Below are positions 57,001 through 64,000 of a DNA stretch of 64,000 nt, piece after piece (position 1 is the first letter of the stretch; every line of letters starts with the position of its first letter). Under the pieces are notes generated by a model. The model worked only from the letters and a program-made list of their open reading frames with translations, made no database searches and was not told the origin of the DNA. The DNA is from Aldrovandia affinis. Lineage: Eukaryota; Chordata; Actinopteri; Notacanthiformes; Halosauridae. The stretch covers positions 1,426,001 through 1,490,000 of the forward strand of contig JAINUG010000138.1 in the NCBI GenBank assembly GCA_029706075.1, given 5' to 3'. The translations under genes were made by a program, and so were the position numbers.

Positions 57001-57600
57001 CTACTCAACGCAGTTTAGGATTTTATGGGGAGATAACTACAGACACATTCACCTTTGCCGTGTCTACCGCAAACAAGCCGTTCACCCGCTCGTGGTGTGC
57101 TCTCCATGGTGAACAGTGTTTTGACTCCTTGGGCATGCTGGCTCCAGTCACGATCCAAGGAAGAGCTCTCCTCCGAGAACTCACAGCTGACCAGTCCGAC
57201 TGGGACACCAATTCCTGACGAGAAACTCACGAAGTGGGAGGGCTGGCGAGACGCGCTCCAGGACCTGAAGCACCTGCATGTGCCACGGCGTACACAACAA
57301 CCTCCCTCATCAAGGCAGTACACACAGAGTTGTGTGTTTTCCGATGCTTCCACGAAGGCCATCGGTGCTGTGGTGTACCTAAAAGCAATACAACAAGATG
57401 GTCAAGTTGACATAGGCTTTGTGATGGGAAAGTCTAAGTTAGCACCTCAGTCCGAGCCTACCATCCCAAGGCTCGAGCTGTGTGCAGCCGTCTTAGCTGT
57501 AGAGATGGCGGAGCTCATCCAAGATGAACTGGACGCCGTCCGAACGAAACCAAGTTCTACTCTGACAGTAAAGTGGTCTTAGGTTATATATACAATGAGA
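57001..57600 (+). pseudogene. BEL/Pao RNase H region
   Basis: VFSDASTKAIGAVVYLKAIQ carries the first RNase H Asp; GKSKLAPQSEPTIPRLELCA and AVLAVEMAELI follow with the Glu region. The SDSKVVLGYI part lies in another frame near 57560-57590. Confidence 0.85.
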
Positions 57601-58500
57601 CCAAGAGATTCTATGTCTATGTCCACAATAGAGTGCAGCGTATCCGGCAGTCCACAAACCAGCACAATGGCATTATGTGCGGTCAGAAGACAATCCAGCC
57701 GACCATGCATCTCGCTCAGTACCTGCACGCGCTTGGGGCAGACGACATGGTTCTCGGACCCACCTTCTTGCGGAAACCACCCGTGGGGAAAACAGAAAAA
57801 GGTCAGTCGTTTGAGTTAGTCGAACCTGAAAAGGACAACAAATCCGCCCACAAGTCAACACCTGCTGCGACACAGCTGAAAGAGAACGGTCTTAACACAC
57901 AGCGGTTTCGGCGTTTCTCCACTTTCAGTTCTCTGGTAAGGGGTGTAGCACTCCTGATTCACATCGCACGATCCTGCAAACAGAACAATGTCAGCGGATG
58001 CAAAGGATGGCACAAATGTAGCTTACCTCGCACATCGGACGAGTTGTCCCAAGCGGAAGATGTCCTCATCAAAGCTACACAAAGCAGCCTTCCCAAAAGA
58101 ATTTGCAGCCTCCAACAAAACAAACAGATCCTCACCCAGAAGGCTGAGTCCCACCTCCTCTAGAGACTTCACAGAAAGGATCTCTACACCAAACAATGGA
58201 GACAAGTTCAGGCCCTAGCCGACAAGTTCTGGACACGTTTGAGTCGCGAATATTTACCAACCCTGCAAAATAGGCATAAGTGGACAGTGTCCAAAAGAAA
58301 CCTTCAAGAAGGAGATGTCGTCTTGCTGAAGGACAACCAAGCTGCTCGCAACAATTGGCCAATGGCTATGGTCACTGCCACTTTCCCTGGAAAAGACGAG
58401 AGAGTGCGAAGGTGGAAGTGAAGACCGTGGACCAAGGTTGTACAAAGACTTTTCAGAGACCAGTTACCGAATTGGTTCTGCTTCTACCCAAAGAGGACTG
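57600..58500 (+). pseudogene. BEL/Pao integrase remnants, core deleted
   Basis: The N-terminal leader (VQRIRQSTNQHNGIMCGQKT; ALGADDMVLGPTFLRKPP) and the start of the zinc domain (SQAEDVLIKATQSSLPK) are present. The C-terminal domain (FWTRLSREYLPTLQNRHKW; GDVVLLKDNQAARNNWPMAM; RPVTELVLLLPKED) ends at 58500. The DDE catalytic core between about 58180 and 58210 is missing. Confidence 0.85.
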
Positions 58501-58559
58501 ATATTCAGAACCCGCAAAGTAATAAGGGTAGTGACCTCACAAAGGTCAGACGGGGAGTG

Positions 58560-59110
58560 TGTTGACTTCAAGTCATGTCTATTGTGATTTGTTATGTTTC
58601 AGCATTCGTCAAATGTGACTTTTATTGTGAAGGACACTTGCACTGTGGGACTCTTATTTTGAAACGCCCCTCTCCCGAATGAGAGGAAATGCCTTTGTTA
58701 GAACGGAAGTGCTTGGTTAGAGAGAAAGTTTGTCTAGAAGGGAGAAGACACATTTGCTAGCGCCCAGCTTTTATCGTTTCCATCCTCTTACAAACTCAAG
58801 CAGGCAATGCCGTAAGTTTATAATTTAATGTTATAAAATAAGACAATGTTAAAGTGTGTTTGATAAATGTCACGCTCGGTTTGTATTAAAAAGAAAACGT
58901 TTGTGTTTACGAGTTATTACAATAAGAAAGGACAGGACAGCAATTGATATTGTTGTATTTATTTTTATTGCAGTTTTTACTCCATGTCCATGTACAAAGT
59001 GAAGAGCCAACAGTAAATGGTCAATCTTACTACACGACTCAGTCATTTTTGGAGTGGAGTTTAGCTCGCTGTTGAGCTGAAGTACAGTACGCTTTGGTAG
59101 GAACAGCACA
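58560..59110 (+). repeat. BEL/Pao 3' LTR
   Basis: Begins TGTTGACTTCAAGTC just after a purine-rich stretch (ACGGGGAGTG) and ends AACAGCACA. About 551 bp; the first 52 bp have no match in the 5' LTR. Confidence 0.85.
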
Positions 59111-60061
59111 GTCTGAGAAGAGCATACATGAATGATACATTTCTCCAAATAAAGTTTGAGTTACAGGATAGGTCAGATTGTGTAATGATGAGAAAAGTTT
59201 GACAAATGCATGGTAAACAACAAAGCAACCCCCTCCCCATTATTAAATAAGTAGGGTGGAATGTGGTCATGCATTTGCACTTGTCCAGCAAGCAGTAAGA
59301 CATAAATATGGCATTATATTCACACCTTTTGATGATGGCTCAGGCTAATGAAAACACAGTGAAGGCCAACAGCCTCCATAATGATATCCAGAGGTATGTG
59401 GGTTGAATCAGGAGACTGTTGGCAGAGATGGACACAGTGGGGGGAGGGGGTGAATTCAGTGCCTGCGTTAACCACGATTAACCATTTTGCTCATCATCTC
59501 TGCATTTGGAAAGTGGGTATGATTCTGTGCAGAGTGAATCACTGGTGCAATTTTCCTCAAGTGTTAGTGACCATATGTAACTGATGCTGGGCGTGATTTG
59601 TCAAGCTGCTCTTTATGAGGCAGCCAGCAGAATTGTGCCGAACAGGCCACACTGATGCACAATTAATTTATTTGAACCTTGGGAAACAAAAGTGGAGAAC
59701 CTAGCTGTAAATGTTTCCTCTGTGGCAAATGAAATGCACCTCTTTCAATGGGAAGACCCTGATTCAACCAATCATATTTTTTTTACATTTTAAGCATTTA
59801 GCAGACACTCTTATCCAGAGCGACTTACAAGATGTGCATACATACATGGTAGGAACAATCATAGTTAGCGCAAGAGATCAGTGCAGTAATACAGCAATAA
59901 ACATCATTGCAGGCATCTGTGTACCATACCTGTAGCACGAGGAAGGAAAAGGTTAGTAATTATTATTATTTTTTTTATATAAATGGAGTAAGGAGGGGTA
60001 TAAAGTGTTGAACAAGTAGGCAGTGGTGGTGATGACAATTAGCTAGATGGACAGATGGAGT

Positions 60062-60644
60062 TCAGTGGTAGTGGAGTCTGAAAAGGTGGGTCTTGAGTCT
60101 CTTGCGGAAGATCGCAAGTGATTCCGCGGTCCTGACCAATTGCGGGAGGTCGTTCCACCAGCGAGGGGTCAGGACAGAGAAGAGGCGAGACCGCGAGGAG
60201 CGGCTGCCAGGCACCCGGAGGGATGGGGCAGACAGTTTGCCAGAGGAGGCGGAGCGGAGTGGTCTGGCTGGGGTGCAGGGAGTGATGAGTGACTGGAGGT
60301 AAGGGGGAGCAGTACCTCTTGCCGCTTGAAAAGCAAGCATCAGTGATTTGAATCTGATGCGTGCTGCGATGGGGAGCCAGTGCAGAGCAGAGAGTAGAGG
60401 TGTGACGTGAGTAAACTTCGGCTGGTTGAACACCAGACAAGCGGCAGCGTTCTGGACAAGTTGCAGTGGCTTGATGGCACAGGCCGGTAGGCCTGCCAGC
60501 AAGGAATTGCAGTAGTCCAGACGTGAGATCACCAGGGCCTGGACCAGGAGTTGTGTGGCCTCTTGAGTGAGGAAGGGTCGGATCCTCCGGATGTTGTGGA
60601 GGGAGAATAGGCAGGTCCGAGTGATCGCTGCTATGTGGCTTGAG
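60062..60644 (-). pseudogene. L2 RT C-terminal region, copy 2
   Basis: FSLHNIRRIRPFLTQEATQL, RLDYCNSLLAGLPACAIKPL, LSALHWLPIAARIRFKSLML, FSVLTPRWWNDLPQLVRTAE and RKRLKTHLFRLHYH are in one open frame. Compared with copy 1 this frame is intact through the C-terminus. The upstream RT is absent (5' truncation). Confidence 0.9.
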
Positions 60645-62068
60645 CAGGGTTGGGTTGTAACGGAATACATGTAACGGCGTTACGTAATCAGAATACAAAA
60701 ATCAAGTAACTGTATTCAGCTCGCGTTACATTTGAAAAACGAGTAATCTGAATACAGTTACTTTAATAAACCTGAAGTGAATACATTTTGGATTACTTTG
60801 GAATTCTTGGTGGAAAGTTTTCCTTACAAACATTAATGAGCTGATATTCATTACTAAAGTTACAGCATGAAATTCTCACGCCTACATGATTATCATCACA
60901 CAGCTCACGAAAAACTACAGCCGCTGCACAGAACCAAAAACTGCGTAAAAAATGCGTTTAAAAAAGCGCGCGCCCACGCTCAGACAAACATTGATAGCGA
61001 CAAGGAGAAAAGTCAGCTTTTTAGTTTGTGGCGTTATCGACACAATTTCCAGTTTAAAGAAGAACATGGGAAAATCTGTCGGTCCAGTGTACCTTGTGTC
61101 TTCCAGGAATAAAGATACTGTCGGCATCAAAGGACTCGACTTCGAATCTTAAAAGGCACTTGGAGTAAGTCGACGTTAGCTAACCTTCAGTTTAATGAAC
61201 ACAGTTCTGCAGTAATTTGCTGTTACGTGACCTTAGCCTACGGTTTGAGGCATCGCATTAACAGCTCTGCTAATTTTATACTGCTTTCTTTATTGTTGAA
61301 ACGATGACATTTTATTTTATTCTTTTATTTTTCCCAGTTTTCTCCCAATTTGGTAGACAATTGTACTCTACTATACGTCAATTACGTTATGCACTGCCGA
61401 GCATTCGCCGCTACATATCCCTTACAAGTCGCTGTTATTCCAGTGCCAAAAAAGTTTCAAAAGTTATTACATTGTTTTAGATGCTGTGTTTGAGTTATGC
61501 TCATGAGCCATCAAAACAGTAAAAGAACTTGCCTTTCAATATCCCTTTGCTTTTTATTATGATTAATTTTGAATCTGTCCATTCTAATTCCATAACATGT
61601 TAATGACGACGACTACAACAAAAAATGCAGATACAATGTTGCATATATTTAGCTAAATTGACATCTCAAATTTATTAGTATTTATTATTTAATGAACAGA
61701 AGCTGACCTGACTCAACACAGTGGAAAGTTGAACATGACATCCTTTTTCAAAGTGTAATGCATAATAACTATTTAAATGTATTACTGATCAAATAAAAAG
61801 TGAACATGGCGTGTGCAAAAGTTTGAGCACCCTTTTTAGTACTAAGTAGCACCACCTTTGGCTATATAACAGCTTACCAATGTCTCCTGTACCCCAAAAC
61901 ATACCCATCTGTGATGGAAAAAGTAAGTAATCCAAAAGTATTCTAAAAGTAATCTGATTACGTTACTTTTTTGAGACATGTAACTGTATTCGTATCGGAT
62001 TACTTTCAGAGCCGTGTAATCAGTAATCAGGCACTAATTACATTTACAAAGTAACCCTCCCAACCCTG
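60645..62068 (+). mobile_element. hAT element with BED-finger remnant, inserted in L2
   Basis: The 8-bp duplication GGCTTGAG (60637-60644 and 62069-62076) flanks ends that share CAGGGTTGGG in inverted orientation. A plus-strand BED zinc finger remnant (FSLWRYRHNFQFKEEHGK, then in another frame SASKDSTSNLKRHLE; 61010-61165) precedes a donor-like GTAAGT at 61165. The rest of the transposase is absent. A SINE-B tail is nested at 61310-61440. Confidence 0.92.
61310..61440 (-). repeat. SINE family B tail fragment, copy 3
   Basis: The reverse of ACCAAATTGGGAGAAAACTG and GAGTACAATTGTCTACCAAA, the conserved tail of family B, nested inside the hAT. Confidence 0.75.
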
Positions 62069-62219
62069 GGCTTGAGAAGCACAGCTGGTTGTCCAGGGTC
62101 ACTCCAAGACTCCTGGCAGACTGTGAAATGATCATGGCCTTCTATCAAGACCTTGATAAGTTGAATCAGGTGTTTTAGTACTGCACTTCAATTCCTCAAG
62201 TCAGAATTGGCTATATTCT

Positions 62220-63520
62220 TTATAAATTTATTTAGGATTTTTCCCTGTTTTTATCCCAGTTTGGTTGTGTTATGTTTTTGAGTATCTGTTCTGTTGTTTT
62301 TGTACTTTGTTTATTTTTCATCAGTCCTTTTTTATTATTCTTTATTCTGTTTTGCATTTTCACCGTTCTGTCTCGTTCTGGTCCCTGTCTGTCTTTGTTC
62401 CGTTTATTTCTAGATCCACTCCTTGTCTTGTCATGCACTTCGGGAAGTTAAACATTTCGGGTTTTCTCCGTCTTCACTTATTATCTCGTTTTCTTCCTTC
62501 TTACTTTCTAGATTACACTTTGTATATATTAGTTAGATGTATATAGTACTAACCAACTAATCTACTAACATTAGGGATTTAGATTAAGTTACTAACACTA
62601 CTAATCACTAATTATCTCACGCTTCTGACTATCGCTGTCTTTCTCGCTCATTATCGTATCCCTGTTAGCTTTTCACTTTCCCTTTCATTCGCACGCAGCT
62701 TCTCTCCTTGCGTTCCTCCCCTTTAGCTATGCACGTGTCTGCCTGATCTCCCAGGTCGTCTATTGTCTATATGTTTGTATGTTTCCCAGTCCATGTCTTG
62801 CGTTTCCCCTCGTTATTAGATTAACGATTCCCAATGTTTACACCTGTGTTCCTACCTCTCTCTCCTCCCAGTCACACCTGATTCCCATTGTGTTTTCCTT
62901 CCCTGCCTGTATATTAGTTCAGTGTTTATGTTCACTCTTTGTCAGTACGGTGATCATTATTCCCTGAGCCTATTTTTCCTAAGCCAGAGTTTATTGAATT
63001 TTCCGAGACACCCCTTCTGTTGACTACCCCGAGCCTGCCTAGCGATTCTGTTTTGTTTGCCTATCTGCCTACCTGTTTTGACTTTTTGGACTGCCTTTTT
63101 GACTACTCTCTGCCTTGTGTTTTTGTACCTTTGATTATCTTATTCCTGGTTTGATCCCTGCTTCCTATTAAACTACTCTTTTGCCTTATCCTGATCTGCG
63201 TCTGGGTCCTTATCCGAGTCGTCACAGGTTGCCAATTAAACCCTCTATTTATTTCAATTCCCCACCCCCACGAGTCCGTCACCCGTCCTCCGGGAGCGAG
63301 ACACACATTCCTGGCCGATTCTTCCACGGATGCCTTAACCTTCTCCTTGACTGACTCGTGCCGGCTCTCCCTCCCCCCTCCCCCGGAGGCGGACAGCCAA
63401 ATGCCGCCTCCGATCGGGCTGACGACCAGGGCCGGTCTGGTAGAGACGCGGGTTTCGATCCGCGTCCCTGATGGGCAGCGCACACCGTGGTGCGTTAGAC
63501 TGCTACGCCATCCGCCAGCC
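62220..63520 (-). repeat. SINE family B, copy 4, split by an LTR
   Basis: The 18-bp duplication CAGAATTGGCTATATTCT at 62202-62219 and 63521-63538 flanks the unit. Tail at 62220-62267; body and tRNA-like head at 63232-63520 with box B (GGATCGAAACC on the minus strand) and GGCTGTCCGCCTCCGG in the body. The segment in between is an LTR with its own duplication. Confidence 0.93.
62268..63226 (+). repeat. Solo LTR, 959 bp, nested in SINE B
   Basis: TGTTATG...GTCGTCACA, flanked by GGTTG at 62263-62267 and 63227-63231. The end region CTGATCTGCGTCTGGGTCCT followed by a GTCGTCACA finish is typical of fish gypsy LTRs. No internal coding remains. Confidence 0.9.
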
Positions 63521-63614
63521 CAGAATTGGCTATATTCTGACCTGAGATGAGCACATTTGTAATTGGTTAAATGGGAGGGGTATGGTTGTACACAGTGAAT
63601 AACCACTGAACATA

Positions 63615-64000
63615 CACTACCGGTCAAAGGTTTTAGAACACCCCCATTTTCCAGTTTTTACTGAAATGTAAGCAGTTCAAGTCCAGTGAATAACCTGAAA
63701 TGGTACAAAAGTAAGCGGTAAACTGCCAGAGGTAAAAAAAATAACCAAAAACTGGAAGATAATGTACATTTCTGAAAAATAGGCAATTTTCAGGGAGCAA
63801 GTAATGGGTTAACGTGGGTTAACAGTCACTCTGTGCAAGTCACCGACTGGATCCAGCAAAAGAGCCCCAGACCATCATGCTTCCTCCTCCATGTTTGACA
63901 GTTAGTTATTTCGCCTACTCGACGACCTACAAAAACTTTCAAGATTTTAAATTTAGATTCATCAGTCCATAACTCTCAGAAACGTATCTTTTGATTTTGT
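63615..64000 (-). mobile_element. Tc1-like transposon (family T), cut by the window edge
   Basis: Starts CACTACCGGTCAAAGGTTTT after a TA at 63613-63614 and contains GGTACAAAAGTAAGCGGTAA and the reverse of the CATGGAGGAGGAAGC transposase stretch. Same family as 19841 and 36748. Confidence 0.88.

Larger units (their letters stand above)
52853..59110 (+). mobile_element. BEL/Pao LTR retrotransposon, heavily decayed
   Basis: Two LTRs (52853-53354 and about 58560-59110) enclose gag, zinc knuckle, protease, RT, RNase H and the integrase tail in the BEL/Pao order. The 5' LTR lacks about 50 bp at its outer end, so no target duplication can be read. Coding parts have many one-base frame changes, the RT catalytic Asp pair is lost, and the integrase core is deleted. 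Confidence 0.9.
59784..62124 (-). mobile_element. L2 LINE, copy 2, split by a hAT insertion
   Basis: The minus-strand 3' end of L2: tail at 59784-59840, 3' UTR, then the RT C-terminus (60062-60644). The L2 sequence resumes at 62077 (reverse of TCCAAGACTCCTGGCAGACT) and ends at about 62124. The intervening 60645-62068 is a later hAT. Confidence 0.9.

Noticed and set aside
62779..62967. Plus-strand frame in the 62.3-63.2 kb region
   Set aside because: Lies within a solo LTR; CT-rich composition keeps the frame open.

Overview
This window looks like nuclear DNA of a ray-finned fish. It holds one split, conserved vertebrate gene in a sea of fish-type transposable elements: Tc1-like elements with TA target sites, Tigger, hAT, Harbinger, L2/CR1-like LINEs, tRNA-derived SINEs, gypsy and BEL/Pao LTR elements, and solo LTRs. 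There are no bacterial-style operons and no CRISPR array. The repeat repertoire fits a teleost; a deep-branching teleost is possible, but the species cannot be fixed from the sequence.

The only convincing host gene is C9orf72 (DENN-family partner of SMCR8 and WDR41 in lysosome/autophagy and small-GTPase control). It lies on the minus strand between 25711 (start codon) and 12209 (stop codon). Nine coding exons can be placed to the base, equivalent to human exons 2 and 4-11. Those equivalent to exons 4-10 are 96, 65, 73, 117, 236, 58 and 110 bp, the lengths I recall for the human exons. Two oddities stand out. Exon 2 is one base short (25502-25504), which breaks the frame. The exon equivalent to human exon 3 is not visible in working form. 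With the base counted back, the coding sequence would be 1389 nt, or 462 residues. The last ~30 bp of exon 7 plus its splice donor form a 52-bp tandem array in the next intron (about 17915-18860), interrupted by a solo LTR.

Left flank (1-9740): a 63-bp minisatellite grown from a SINE head; a gypsy element with exact 5-bp target duplication (1974-7675), in which integrase precedes reverse transcriptase (Gmr1-like) and whose SCAN-like gag is split by a SINE; a distant LTR fragment; and a 1.25-kb Tc1-like element. Right of C9orf72 (27-64 kb): an R2/R4-like (restriction-endonuclease-type) LINE remnant, a CR1/L2-like LINE 3' end, Tc1-like elements, a hAT with 8-bp target duplication and a large palindrome, a young RTE/I-like LINE with 13-bp target duplication, a Harbinger remnant, three L2 copies, a minus-strand LINE 5' half, solo LTRs, a decayed BEL/Pao element (52853-59110), and two nested insertions at 59.8-63.5 kb.

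The elements interact. The L2 LINE and the SINE-A family share their 3' tail, so L2 is the likely mobiliser of SINE-A. A hAT has split an L2, an LTR has split a SINE, and a SINE has split the gypsy gag. All element-encoded proteins except the LINE RT at 42079-43707 and a Tigger N-terminal ORF are clearly broken. Boundaries were derived by reading target-site duplications directly.
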